NCBI GenBank assembly: GCA_905182985.1
Contig: CAJJDN010000035.1
Span: 89,797-153,796, forward strand
DNA: 64,000 nucleotides
Reading direction: 5' to 3'
Source of the DNA: Paramecium sonneborni
Taxonomy: Eukaryota > Ciliophora > Oligohymenophorea > Peniculida > Parameciidae
Positions 37,190-51,476 of the stretch are shown piece after piece. How positions within the stretch are numbered: the stretch's first letter is position 1; the number at the start of each line of letters is the position of its first letter. Below the pieces are notes generated by a model that worked only from the letters and a program-made list of their open reading frames with translations, ran no database searches and had not been told where the DNA came from. The translations under genes were made by a program, and so were the position numbers.

Positions 37190-37851
37190 TTTACAATAAT
37201 TTTAAATTAAAACATTTTAAAAATTATTTCATAGTTATTCAGTTTGTATCTTAGAGAACTATTGTAATCTAATTTTATTGTTTTTGACGATAGTTATCAT
37301 TAAAACCTAAAATTCTTTTATTTTTAACAATTTTAGGCACGTTGTTTTTTCAATGTAATCACTTTAATTTGGTATTAAAACTTAGATAGAAAAATTAATA
37401 TATAATTATTTATTATGTTTCCGCATATTCACTTTGATAGAGATCGATAATTTAGTAATTTCTAAAATCTTTTAGTTTATTAATATTAAATGCTAATTAT
37501 ATAATTTCAAGTCCTTTAGGTTTTCTATATTCTAAAATAAATTTTTACTTTAATATTGATTATTTTTTTTGTTTAATTTCTGATTTGATGATTTAAAAAA
37601 ATTTATTTCTCATTATAATTGCTTATAAAAGAGAAAAAATTGCAAATAAACCTAATCTTTTTTATTTAAATGTTATTTTAAGATTTTCAAAAAATTACGA
37701 CAGTTTAAGGAAGAGGTTGTAATAATTATTTTAACTTTGGCAATGAAATTTTTTTTTAAGATTTTAGTATTTTTATTAATGTTTATCATATTTTGTGGTA
37801 TTATCTAATATCTATAATATAATTTAATAATTATATATTTTAATTTATTAA
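37190..37851. other. Divergent intergenic region
   Basis: About 660 bp lie between the starts of two divergent genes. The region is AT-rich with no recognisable gene, RNA or repeat, and presumably contains two promoters. Confidence 0.5.
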
Positions 37852-38971
37852 ATGTTTACTGCTGAAAAAGGTTGGGAGATTGAAGAAACACAATATCTAG
37901 ATAATTTAATTAGCGAAAATCTTTAAAAAACATCAGAGAAAAGAAAATTTGCTATTACAAGTCATAGAGTTAGAACATTATCATAACCAAAAATAGCCAC
38001 TCCTAATTTATAATCCTGCAGAAAGCATTTAGTTTTAAGATCATAAATTTAAACAGCAAAATAGAACTTATAATTTAATTATGCTATTTTGGATTAAGTA
38101 CTTTAAAGAAAAAAATCAAATCATTATACTCATCTTTCTTAATTATCCTTTTCTCCAAATAAACAAAACTTTTAATCCTCATAAAATTCTTTTAGAAAGC
38201 AAGGTTAAAAGTATAACATAATAAATATGAGTAATTTATTATTAAATTCTCCAAAAACAATATAGAGATCATAAATATAGTTAAACAAAGTACTTGGTAG
38301 AGTATATAAATGATAATTATAATATTTAATATGAGTAAATGACTAAATAAGTGAAGTATCTATGAAGTAAATTGAGCACATAATCAAAAATAACAATAAT
38401 AATTTTATATTTATATTATATGAAAACTTCAATTCCTGTAATGTCAAAAAAGCCTATCAATCTTATGAAACTGAATTATTAGAAGATAATGAACGAAATC
38501 AATTAAGAATATATACCTACACAAACCAATTTTCATAGTTCAATGAAACCTAAAAAGAAAAAAAATCAACATTTCACATTTGCATTATCTTCAATAGAGT
38601 AATATTAAACTATCAACTATAATGATGAACCAAAATTACCTGAAATAAAAAGATAAAGAAATGAATCTTTTACACAAACATTTAAATTACATGTAGATAT
38701 TAAAAAATCAGAAGACAGTTAAATTCTTTCTCTAGAGAAATGGTAAGGTCCAAAAAAGAGAAGTTAATCACCAGCAAGAAGATCTGCAAAATTATTACCT
38801 CCTTTGAATGTTAATTATAAATAAAGAAATAGTTAAAGTTTAATGGTTTTGAGAAGTCAATAATTAGATGAAATGAAAAAATTATAAAGACTCATAAAAG
38901 ATGTTTTAACCAAATAAGATCATTAAATGAATCATCATTTTGATTCATTATAATAAGAGCTCTCGAAATGA
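37852..38971 (+). CDS. Unknown basic protein, 354 residues
   Basis: The 354-residue model has introns at 38302-38335 (34 nt) and 38356-38376 (21 nt). The gene starts MFTAEKGWEIEETQYLDNL. The middle contains RVRTLSQPKIATPN and SIPVMSKKPINLMK. The C-terminal third is Ser/Arg/Lys-rich (GPKKRSQSPARRSAKLLPPL) and ends in a probable helix. No domain is recognised. The exon between the two introns is only about 20 bases, so that join is the least certain part. Confidence 0.6.
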
Positions 38972-39269
38972 AATATTTTTATTTCCTTTCTCCTTTTAAA
39001 AAATTGTTATTATTTTTATTAATAAAATAAATTTTATACCCTAAAGAACGTTAAAAATAAATATACAAAATAAGACATTTCGTCTGGACTTGCTTTTTTT
39101 TTTTAATATTTATGGAAAATGCAATATCTTGTTAATTCTCAATTAACTAAATGATATTAAAAAATTTAAATAGATTTAAAATAGCTCAAATTATTTCTGT
39201 ATTTATAAGTTTGGTTAAAAATATATGTTCTTCTTTCTTAAAATTAGTTTTTTACTATACATCCTGAAA
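38972..39269. other. Intergenic, entering contig overlap 2
   Basis: This is AT-rich spacer with no gene. The second repeat pair begins at 39067. Confidence 0.45.
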
Positions 39270-39751
39270 ACAGATTTAACTAAGACATGTGACTACAATG
39301 TTATACCTTAAAAGAACTATTCATTTTATTTAGAAACAGCTTCATAAGTAGAAGACTTTTATACCTTCTTTATACTTGTGTCAATACAAAACTATGCATA
39401 ATCATAATATGTTGTTTTAAATCCAGAAAAAAATGAGAACTTACTAATTAAAGTTCTGATTATTTAGGTGATAATAAATATTATTTCATTATTTAACCTG
39501 ATAAAGATATATTGGCAAATAATTGTAATTCTTAATTCTATTGAATACTATAAAGAATAAATTAGATAGATTAACTGGATGGACATTTCACACTCATAAA
39601 CAATTTTATAAATCTTCTTAAGCTTTGAAAGTATCTTTATTTTCAATTAATCTAATCATTAGAGTTCTAAGTTTAACCTAAAATAAAAAAGGATGGAATT
39701 ATAAGTGAAAATGATGATATTCTCTTCAATAATTTTTTAATTTTACCTTGA
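39270..39751 (+). pseudogene. Decayed coding sequence (copy 1 of the overlap)
   Basis: Coding-like pieces occur in succession in different frames: LTKTCDYNVIPQKNYSFYLE, then YLGDNKYYFIIQPDKDIL, then LDRLTGWTFHTHKQFYKSSQ, then ENDDILFNNFLILP ending at TGA 39749-39751. No GT..AG interval of normal size joins them, and in-frame TGAs intervene. This suggests a pseudogene or sequence errors. The family is unknown. Confidence 0.45.
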
Positions 39752-40356
39752 TTTTTTTGTTTTAAAATATCTAGACAAAAAAGGTTTCTACAATTCTTTA
39801 AATATTATTAATATATCTATTTACAAAATTATATACAATAAGAAAATAGTAAATTAATAAGCCTTATTTCTCAAAATATGAATTAAGTTAGGATGATTGT
39901 TGAATAGAGGAATATCATTATATAGATTATTTAAAGTAATTGACTCTAAAATTAAAAAGCAAAATAATTACAGGAACAAGCAAGCAAAAAAATATCATAG
40001 AATACATTTGCAAATGTGAAGTACAAACACATATAGTAAAAATTGTAAATAAATAAATTTTATAGAAACATTTCTTGCATTGATATTGAAAAGATTAAAA
40101 ATCAAGAATACCTGATAATAATCGTTTCCTAGATCAGCAAAGATCAATAATANAAAATAAGACATTTCGTCTGGACTTGCTTTTTTTTTTTAATATTTAT
40201 GGAAAATGCAATATCTTGTTAATTCTCAATTAACTAAATGATATTAAAAAATTTAAATAGATTTAAAATAGCTCAAATTATTTCTGTATTTATAAGTTTG
40301 GTTAAAAATATATGTTCTTCTTTCTTAAAATTAGTTTTTTACTATACATCCTGAAA

Positions 40357-40838
40357 ACAGATTTAACTAAGACATGTGACTACAATGTTATACCTTAAAA
40401 GAACTATTCATTTTATTTAGAAACAGCTTCATAAGTAGAAGACTTTTATACCTTCTTTATACTTGTGTCAATACAAAACTATGCATAATCATAATATGTT
40501 GTTTTAAATCCAGAAAAAAATGAGAACTTACTAATTAAAGTTCTGATTATTTAGGTGATAATAAATATTATTTCATTATTTAACCTGATAAAGATATATT
40601 GGCAAATAATTGTAATTCTTAATTCTATTGAATACTATAAAGAATAAATTAGATAGATTAACTGGATGGACATTTCACACTCATAAACAATTTTATAAAT
40701 CTTCTTAAGCTTTGAAAGTATCTTTATTTTCAATTAATCTAATCATTAGAGTTCTAAGTTTAACCTAAAATAAAAAAGGATGGAATTATAAGTGAAAATG
40801 ATGATATTCTCTTCAATAATTTTTTAATTTTACCTTGA
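40357..40838 (+). pseudogene. Decayed coding sequence (copy 2 of the overlap)
   Basis: This is the second copy of the 39270-39751 fragment inside the unmerged overlap and appears identical. The same breaks in both copies argue that they are in the contig sequence itself, but since both copies may derive from the same reads this does not exclude error. Confidence 0.45.
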
Positions 40839-41359
40839 TTTTTTTGTTTTAAAATATCTAGACAAAAAAGGTTTCTACAATTCTTTAAATATTATTAATA
40901 TATCTATTTACAAAATTATATACAATAAGAAAATAGTAAATTAATAAGCCTTATTTCTCAAAATATGAATTAAGTTAGGATGATTGTTGAATAGAGGAAT
41001 ATCATTATATAGATTATTTAAAGTAATTGACTCTAAAATTAAAAAGCAAAATAATTACAGGAACAAGCAAGCAAAAAAATATCATAGAATACATTTGCAA
41101 ATGTGAAGTACAAACACATATAGTAAAAATTGTAAATAAATAAATTTTATAGAAACATTTCTTGCATTGATATTGAAAAGATTAAAAATCAAGAATACCT
41201 GATAATAATCGTTTCCTAGATCAGCAAAGATCAATAATAAAATTTAAGTTGCTTCTAATTTTCTTAAACTGTTTAATTGACTGAAAATATAGCAAATGAT
41301 ATTATTAGGGATAATTAATTGTTTTAGATAGAATTAATCTATCATACATAATTAGAAAA

Positions 41360-41701
41360 ATGAACTTTTATTTGAATCCTAATCTTTTTATTGGTCATGA
41401 TTCTACATAAAGAGGCTTCATAAATATAATTTTTAGATAATTGACTTTACTTCATCTGTTTGATTCATTTACAAAAGAGTTAAACAATAAAATTTTAGTT
41501 AAATGCAATGAATTTTTTGAAATAACTATATAAAAATAATATGGATTGTGTACAACTTTCTGTAAAAATCATCAAAGCGTTTAGCTTGAACAATTTCAAA
41601 ATATTAGCATATATTTACGTATAAAAATCATTTAAAATAGTTTAATATTAGCTATTAAGATTTAATAAATTTTAGACTTTACAGCTATGGAATTTGAATG
41701 A
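41360..41701 (+). CDS. Hypothetical protein, 113 residues
   Basis: This is an uninterrupted frame from ATG 41360 to TGA 41699-41701. It contains NPNLFIGHDSTQRGFINIIF and KQYGLCTTFCKNHQ and is rich in Phe, Ile, Leu and Asn. No domain is recognised. It directly follows the decayed region, so it may be another piece of the same dead gene. The clean frame and balanced composition in the first 60 residues support coding; the last 40 look more random. Confidence 0.4.
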
Positions 41702-41859
41702 AATAAATTAAATGAATTATATATTTCAAAGATAATAATAAAATTTACTGAAATTTCAAATTAACTTTTCTTAAATCTAGATTGATAGATAAAGCAATTA
41801 TATAAAATTAATAATGTAATTAATATTTACTCGAATTTCATAATTATTATACAAATCAA

Positions 41860-43314
41860 ATGAATGATGGAGATAATAGCAAAACTTTATCAAAAAAATT
41901 AAATCCAGGAACAGTTATTGCAGGCAAATATAAATTGTTGGAGAAAATTGGTGCAGGATCTTTTGGAATGGTCTTTAAAACTTAAAATCTAAAAAATGGA
42001 GAATTAATTGCCACTAAATTTGAGAAAAGAGATGAAAGTTAAAAAGGTGTTAGTTTACTCATTAGAGAAATAAAAGTGTTATAAGATGTCAAAGGTTTGA
42101 AAGGTATTATTTTATTAATTTTAAAAGGTTTTCCATAATTAAAATTCTATGGTCGAGACGATCATTACAACTTTTTTATGGAATCTTATTTAGGAATGAA
42201 TTTAGAATAATTAATGAGAAAATGTAATGGAAAATTTAGCTAAAATAGTGTATTGAAGATTGGAGTATAATTGTTAGAAAGAGTTTAGGGTATTAAAAAA
42301 ATAAAAGATAGCATTTCATGAAAAAAACTTAATTCATAGAGACATTAAACCAGAAAATTTTACAATAGGTCTTCAAGATTGTAGCCAAATTTATGTTATT
42401 GATTTTGGATTATCAAAATATTACAGAGATAGTAATGGAAAGCATATACCTTTTATAAGTAACAAAGGATTAATAGGAACTGCCAGATATGCTAGTGTGA
42501 ATGCATTAATAGGTTTTATATATAATAGATTTAGCTAATAGGAAATGAATAATCCAGAAGAGATGATATTGAATCATTAGCATATATACTCATATATTTT
42601 TTTATGGGTGAATTGCCATGGTAAAATATTTAAGTTGTTAGCAAAGAAGATAAATATAAGAAAATACTTTAAATGAAATAAAATAATTCTTTGGATAAAT
42701 TAAATGACTTATTACCCAAGGTATATTACATATAATTTATTAAGTCTTTAGTAAAAATGTTAAAAATTTCAAAATCATATGAATTCTAATAAACTCCAGA
42801 TTATTATGGTTTGAAAAAACTCTTATAAGATGATATAATTGCGGATACAAAATTTGATTGGGAAAAGATTCCTGGTATTTTTTCAGATAAAGACAATCTG
42901 AGTGTCTCCATTGATGTTTAATCAAACACAAATTAATTTGATGATTTAATTGATATTTAACCTGGTTTATAGAATTCTATGTGTAAAGTAACACAATAAG
43001 AAACTAAATTTATAAATGGTAGATTAGATAATAGTCGCAAAAATATAATATATTTAGAAGTTCCCAAAAGAAATTCTACAATTCTTGAGGGAGCTTCTAG
43101 TCCAGTAGGAACAATAGCTTCTTATAATACTTCTAAAATGAATCATTATGAAGGATCAAATAGAAATCTTGCCTCTTATAAATAATTTATTGATGTTCAA
43201 GTACAATCTTTAGAAAATGATTATGATGATGATTGTATACCAAATTCAGATGACTCACCTTGTTTATATGTTAGAAATTTTATAATAGGATCTAAATACA
43301 AGGATCATCATTGA
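41860..43314 (+). CDS. Casein kinase 1 family protein kinase
   Basis: The 458-residue model has introns at 42104-42127 (24 nt), 42283-42307 (25 nt) and 42513-42541 (29 nt). The kinase domain begins at about residue 23. The Gly-rich loop is KIGAGSFGMVF, the ATP lysine lies in IATKFEK, the catalytic loop is LIHRDIKPENF, and DFG is in VIDFGLSKYY. The CK1 signatures GTARYASVNA and EQSRRDDIESLAY, together with GELPW, fix the family. The tail of about 150 residues after the domain is Ser/Asn/Asp-rich and unrelated to known CK1 tails as far as I can see. CK1 kinases are numerous in ciliates and phosphorylate primed or acidic sites. A further 24-nt GT..AG interval inside PKVYYIQFIK was kept as exon. 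Confidence 0.9.
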
Positions 43315-43371
43315 TTTTTGTTTATTGATTGCCATATATTTTTTATTTATTCATAATTTAATTATAAAAAA

Positions 43372-44065
43372 ATGGATAAAGAACTATTCATTAAGAAATA
43401 TGGATAAAATAATTCAATAAAATAAATGTTCTTTAGAAGAGCTTATCAGAATTATTTTATTTTTAGATCTAATGCAAGAAAAGATTAAAAAAAAAAAGTG
43501 AATTAGAGTGTTGATCCATCCTAATTTTTATCAACCAAATTTAAATCAGACCCTTGTAAAAGTTAAAGTTCATTTATTGATATATCTAATAATTCTAATA
43601 AAGATAATATGTAAAAATATAATAATACATCTTAGTTCATAAATAAAAGAATTTCATTATAACTAATTAAGAAATAAGTGGTTAAATGATGATAAGTAAA
43701 ATGATATTTTTATTTAAATGTTATAAAAAAAGAGAAAATAATTAGAAATAGAAGAGAAACAGAAGGAGATAGAAATCTCTAAAATCTAATAAGCAATTTT
43801 ATTAAGAGAAAATTTAGAAACCGATAGAAAAAGATAATTTTATAGAGAAGCAGAATTATTTCGAAATTAGTAAAGTGAAAGAAAATGTTAAGAATTAGAA
43901 AAACTTAAATAAATAGAGCAAGAGTATATGTTGTAAGCAAAAAAAATGGCAGAGAATGAGGAATTTGCAAAATTAGAGCAATAAATAGTTCATAAATAGA
44001 AATGTAAATTGTAATTTTAAATGTTGGAACAACAAAGGAAAACCAATTCATTTTTACTTTCTTGA
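43372..44065 (+). CDS. Coiled-coil protein, 224 residues
   Basis: The 224-residue model has one short intron, 43678-43696 (19 nt), and an exact frame. The first half is basic and Ser/Asn-rich. The second half is a long, highly charged coiled coil (for example RKQLEIEEKQKEIEISK and ELEKLKQIEQEYMLQAKKM). It ends TNSFLLS. Function is unknown; this architecture is common among ciliary or cytoskeletal proteins of Paramecium. It starts 57 bases after the CK1 stop on the same strand. Confidence 0.65.
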
Positions 44066-44220
44066 TATTGATTAAAAGCTTTTTTTGATATTTATATTAC
44101 ATTTCTTCTTATGTAATATTTTAAACTAAAGAAATTAGATGGATAAATTTTGCAAATAATAATATTATAATAATATTTTTGTTTTTTAAGTTATTAGTTA
44201 GAATCTCTTTAAGTGAATAA

Positions 44221-44786
44221 TCATTTTGGGAATGCACTGAATATTCTTCTGGTTGGTAAAAATGGTTTAATTGGAAGTATTTTTTCACCTGAATCAAAAG
44301 CCATTGAATTTTTTTTGGGTGTTAATGCACTATCTTTTGGACTATGTGGTACTAATTATATCATGTTAAGCTTGTTTGGTTAAGATGAGAATGGTCTCCA
44401 GACTTTTTCTTTGACTGATGGAGGACGAGGAAATGGTTCTGTATCAAATGGTGTAGCACTAATTAAACGAGAATGAGTATAGGTTGGTAACCATGCACTC
44501 TGTATTCGGTCTAAACCTTATTTTTGTTATTTAGGCAAGAGGAAGTCACTTTTCTAGAAAAATTATCCAACACATTTCCCTGGGTAAAACTAATAAGGAT
44601 GTTTAGCAAGACCATCAGTCTATCCAAATAATAGTAAATTGCATTATTTACAAGTTTTTTTTTGTCTTATTTTATTTCTTCTATTTTTTTTTTCTTTAGT
44701 TAAAACATTTCTTACTTCTTCATTTGTTTTCTCTCATCCACTTATTTTTAAAGAATTTCGAATATTTCATTCTATTTCTCTTACAT
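44221..44786 (-). CDS. Unknown protein with N-terminal coiled coil, 177 residues
   Basis: The 177-residue model has one intron, 44620-44651 (32 nt), and an exact frame. Residues 1-45 are a Lys/Glu/Gln helix (MQEKQNEIFEILQKQVDER). The rest is Pro- and aromatic-rich without predicted helix: GLAKHPYQFYPGKCVGQFF, AWLPTYTHSRLISATPF, EPFPRPPSVKEKVWRPF. Such short Pro-rich segments after a coiled coil recall axoneme-associated proteins, but I recognise no named family. Confidence 0.65.
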
Positions 44787-45022
44787 ATATAAATATGTTA
44801 AATAAATTATAAATAATATTTTTGATTATTAATGTTTTAATTTAAAAAATAATTAATTTTTATCAGTTTTTTTTTTTTATTCACTTTTTTCTTAATATAT
44901 ATTTGTTTAGTATAATAGTTTGATAGCAATTAAAATATAACAATTAATTTTACCTAGATGATCATTCCATAATTATAAAATGTTTATTTTGAATTTTAAC
45001 TAATTTTTATTTTTATATATAA

Positions 45023-46400
<1,378 letters not shown>

Positions 46401-46401
46401 T

Positions 46402-46442
46402 TATTGTTAGTTATGAATAAATTATGATTTTTATATTAGTTT
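46402..46442. other. 41-bp TA-bounded insertion, candidate retained IES
   Basis: The first copy of overlap 3 has 41 bases that the second copy lacks. The insertion lies between TA dinucleotides at 46402-46403 and 46443-46444, and the second copy keeps a single TA (GAT-TA-TCATAA), which is precise TA-to-TA excision. The left end reads TATTGTTA, 7 of 8 against the Paramecium IES consensus TAYAGYNR. The right end, inverted, reads TAAAACTA, 6 of 8. It sits immediately after the kinase stop codon. An allelic indel is the alternative, and 41 bp is an uncommon size for IESs in the aurelia group. Confidence 0.55.
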
Positions 46443-46495
46443 TATCATAATTAATTAGTTTATAGTATTATTTAAATAATTTATATAATTTTTTA

Positions 46496-46771
46496 ATGAT
46501 CTCTTAATTTACAAAACCAAAAAGGAAAATGGAGCATCCTGATTATGTACCTTATCCTTTAAGAAGACCAGGTCCAAGTTAAGATGACAGAAAAAGTGAT
46601 ATTCCTTTGGATTATAACTTAAAGGAATTTAATTTTGCAAGTAAAACTTTAACAAAGAAAATAAATTGGAGTGATTTAAGAGCAATAGCATTAAGTGATT
46701 CTTTAGATAAAGGAGTAATATTTGTAGAAACAAATGAAGGATCAGTAGTTGTTAAAGGATATCCAAATATT
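46496..46771 (+). other. Truncated duplicate, 5' end of actin-fragmin-kinase-like gene
   Basis: These bases equal 47667-47942 and are cut by the N at 46772. They are part of the unmerged overlap and should not be counted as a gene. Confidence 0.8.
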
Positions 46772-46772
46772 N

Positions 46773-47612
<840 letters not shown>

Positions 47613-47666
47613 TTATCATAATTAATTAGTTTATAGTATTATTTAAATAATTTATATAATTTTTTA

Positions 47667-49242
47667 ATGATCTCTTAATTTACAAAACCAAAAAGGAAAA
47701 TGGAGCATCCTGATTATGTACCTTATCCTTTAAGAAGACCAGGTCCAAGTTAAGATGACAGAAAAAGTGATATTCCTTTGGATTATAACTTAAAGGAATT
47801 TAATTTTGCAAGTAAAACTTTAACAAAGAAAATAAATTGGAGTGATTTAAGAGCAATAGCATTAAGTGATTCTTTAGATAAAGGAGTAATATTTGTAGAA
47901 ACAAATGAAGGATCAGTAGTTGTTAAAGGATATCCAAATATTGCATAAGGATACTTTTTTTCTTAATTAGCAATAGTATTGGGCGTTCCAGTACCAAATA
48001 AAAGAATAGTTAGATGGGATTAAAATGAATTTAAAATTATGACTAAAGAATTGTAAAGGGCAACATTTATGATAAAATAGTTACATTAAAAAATAACAAA
48101 TCGGCTTGAGAATCCATATTTAGAGGTTTAAGAATATATACCTGGTATAACACTATCATATATGGGTAAAACAAGAGCAGGAAAAATATTTAATTTTTAT
48201 GATCCATAAAGTAGACATAGATTAATAAAAGTTGGATTTATAATGGGTTTTGATATATTGATAAATAATCCAAGTAGATATCCATTAGAAATCTGGAAAA
48301 ATAGTGGATAATCTGAACATATGATAGTTAGAACAGAACCAAGATACACAGATACAACAAAAGAGTTGCATGATATTGATAATCTATCATTTGATTATGA
48401 ATATATTTATGGATTGGATAGTTATTCTTTTGAGAGACCAACTAATTACTATACAAATGTTGAAGAGTTTCTTAATAAAGTATTTTTAGAAATGAAATCA
48501 ATAATGCAAGCATAATTAGATCCACTTTATGAAACAAAAGATTAAAAGTATTTAAATAAATTTATTGTTTTTTCTATTTAGAATTGAATGTTTAAATGAA
48601 TTCAAATAACTAGTTTACGATCATACACTTTACGAAATTAAAGAGATGTCCTTACTATAAATTTTACTAGGCATTGTTTTAACTATCGATAATATAGTAT
48701 TTATGGGGCCACTACGTTTAAGAACACTTTGGGAATCAGTTACTGTAGAAAACGATTGGAATAATGTATGGATGAAGAATCTTTAAGGAATTAATATGAA
48801 TTTTCTAGAATCTATGATTTCTATCTTCTAAAAGTTTTGTACTATTTATGAAGATGTTGTTAAGTATAGTAAAGATATTACTTTAAATTAATATTCTTTT
48901 GATGAATAAAAATATCTTGAAATAATTATGATGAATCCTAAAATTAGAGAAAAAATTCAAAAAGAAAGAGAAGATAATCTTATGAATTCAGATATACTTG
49001 AAAAATCTGAAGTTATTGAAGAAGATGAAGGTGAAGTATTAGAGCGTAATCTAAATGACATTGAATTAGATAAAAAAATTGAAGAAATGTTTATGATTGA
49101 TCCTAAAGATATTCCTAAAGGAGAAAATTAAAATTAAAAATAATAAAAACCATTAACTCCAGAATAATAATAATAATAATAAGAACTAGAAAAAATCAAA
49201 TATGGAGGTATTTTAGCAAAAAAATTATATGAAAATCAATGA
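47667..49242 (+). CDS. Actin-fragmin-kinase-like protein
   Basis: The 513-residue model has one intron, 48548-48581 (34 nt), and an exact frame. Residues about 45-300 match the actin-fragmin kinase catalytic domain as I recall it: INWSDLRAIALSDSLDKG, VVVKGYPNIAQGYFFSQLA, LGVPVPNKRIVRW, EYIPGITLSYMG and GFIMGFDILINNPSRYPLEIW. The family was described from Physarum, where it phosphorylates actin in the actin-fragmin complex using an atypical kinase fold. Whether this copy acts on actin is inference. The C-terminal 200 residues are acidic and helical and end in a polyglutamine run and KYGGILAKKLYENQ. M1 (47667) and M12 (47700) are both possible starts. Confidence 0.75.
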
Positions 49243-49930
49243 TTCTATTTGGAATAATATATATATATTTGATTATTTGTTGTCTCTTTATTTTATTATT
49301 TGAATCTACTTTTTGAGATGAAATTTTTTTATACTATAAATTAAAGCATATTTATCATATCTTTTGATAAATTTATAAATAAACATATTTAGTACATATT
49401 AAACAATTTAAAATCAAAATTGGCCATTTATTTTAAAATTTTTACAACTTTCTTTATACATATTTTCTTTTATAATTTATACCTGATCTACTACTTTAAT
49501 AAAGTTTATTCAAAATAAACATGAATAATTCACTATAAATTTATTATCTACTCATTTTTGTAATCTAATCAAGAAAAATTAAAAAATCAACTAATAAATA
49601 CCACCATTCTATACATTAATTTTCAATACTATATTTATATTGCTTTTCTCTCAGAATAAATCTTATTATATTTTTATTTAAAAGATTTAATATAGTTTCA
49701 ATAATATTCGAATTCTCAACCTGTGTCAAATTGTATTTAGAATAGATATTTATAAAATTCAATGATAAAATTATTATCTTAATTCAGTACTTTTAAATTT
49801 AATTTTGCTCAATAATAATTTGAAATCTAAATATGCTTTAATTTAATGAATTAAAAACATTAGATAATGATATTGCATGCATATGATATTGTCTAACTTG
49901 AATAATATAATTAATTAAATTCATAAATTT
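49243..49930. other. Intergenic, AT-rich
   Basis: About 690 bp lie between two same-strand genes. I found no coding-like frame, RNA or repeat. Confidence 0.5.
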
Positions 49931-51476
49931 ATGAATAAAAAATATACTTCTTTTAACTTGAATCCAAAAGTTCTAGATGATAAGGATGAAATAAGTTTTG
50001 GAACATCTTTTATCGATATTATTATGAATTAAAGTACTTTTGATAATTTAACCTCGTTCCTGGATACTGGCTCACTAATTAATTTTCAATTAAGCTCTAA
50101 AGTTTTTAAAATAAGAAGATGGAAAAAATATTTTAAGAAAGTCATTTTTTCAAGATTGCATTAACCTTTAGAGCATAAATTAATTTCTTTGTTTATTATA
50201 GATTAGAAATGTTAATAATTTATCTATTGGGATTATGTGGTCGACTTTAAAAGATTAAATTTATAATACTCTCATTAATATAAATACTATTCTTGTTAAT
50301 AATCAAATGAAGCTACAAATATATAAAAAGATATTGATAGAACATTTTCATAGCATCAATATTTCAAATAAATTCATAACAGATAGAGATTATAAAGAAT
50401 ATTGATTGCATTGTCTAAAATCTATGAACAATTAGGTTATGTACAAGGATTGAATTAAATAGCAGGGTGCTTTTTAATCAGTGGTTTAAGTGAATAATAA
50501 ACCTTTTGGATCATGTATTATATTTTGAAAAAAATGAAATATGCTATTATATTCCTTGATTAGTTTAGTTAATTAAAATTCCTAAATTTTGTTGTTGCAG
50601 TATTTCTAAAAAATTATGTTCCAAATTTATCTGCATATTTTGTAAAAATCTATTCAATTATTTAGTTATTAAACAAAATTGATATAGGAATTATTACTAC
50701 TAGATGGTTTCTTGTAATCTTTGGTTATGATTTCCCATAAAATTTAGTATTAATTCATGATTTAAATAGTTATTATAAGTTTGGAATTTATTTTTGTAAA
50801 AAGGAATTAAGGTTTTGATAAAAATTTCGATTGCAATCTTTAGACTGATATCAGATTTCGACAATATAGAAGATTTATATGAAATGATAAAGGATGAATT
50901 ATACGATCTTTTAGATTCCAACATTTATTTACAATCTAAATTGATTGAATACTTTAAAACTTTTAAAATAACTAATCGTTTAATAAACGAATTGAAAACT
51001 AAATTTGAGACAGATGATGAATCTCTGACTTTATAATTTGATTAAATTTAGAAAAAACATTATTGGAGAAAAGGCGGAGATAGTGCAAGAAGTTTAATAA
51101 CCTCTTTTAATGAAATTATAAGTGAGATTTAAGAAGAAAGAGATAGTTTCTATTAAAAATCTTAATCTTTTTTAAATGTTTGTTTTCCAAAATTAATAAA
51201 TTCAAATTACTTAAATGCTTTAGAAACCAAAAAGAGTCTATCAATAAAAATAGAACATAAGCCCTCATTAATTAAGAGATAAATTTTTTCACAATAATTC
51301 ATGATGTCTATACCATAATCTGCAAATGGAGATTAAGTATGAAATTTTACTATAAGGAATCTAATATTTACGCTGATGAATTATAAAGCAAAATGAGTTC
51401 TTATGATTATGATAGCGATGACTTATTCGAAAGAAATAAACAAGATTTAATAAGAAACTTAAAAAAATATAATTGA
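49931..51476 (+). CDS. TBC-domain Rab GTPase-activating protein
   Basis: The 500-residue model has introns at 50747-50769 (23 nt) and 51337-51356 (20 nt), with an exact frame. The TBC domain (about residues 50-330) carries both catalytic fingers: the arginine finger in IQKDIDRTFSQH (I-x-x-D-x-x-R) and the glutamine finger in LGYVQGLNQIAG. Later motifs are TTRWFLVIFGYDFP and, across the first intron, VWNLFLQKGIKVLIKISIAIF, both typical. Such proteins speed GTP hydrolysis by Rab GTPases and so control membrane traffic. The last 150 residues are charged and end in acidic and basic clusters (SSYDYDSDDLFERNKQD). Only the second intron's donor context (GTATGA) is slightly unusual. Confidence 0.9.

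Larger units (their letters stand above)
39067..41239. repeat. Direct repeat pair flanking a single N (unmerged contig overlap 2)
   Basis: Bases 39067-40152 recur at 40154-41239 with a constant offset of 1,087. A single N at 40153 separates the copies, and the first copy ends at the N. As with the other three pairs, this is most simply two overlapping contig ends. Confidence 0.85.

Noticed and set aside
41860..43314. A fourth 24-nt intron in the CK1 gene (GTATATTACATATAATTTATTAAG)
   Set aside because: The unspliced reading PKVYYIQFIK matches the CK1 pattern better than the spliced form, so it was kept as exon. RNA evidence could reverse this.
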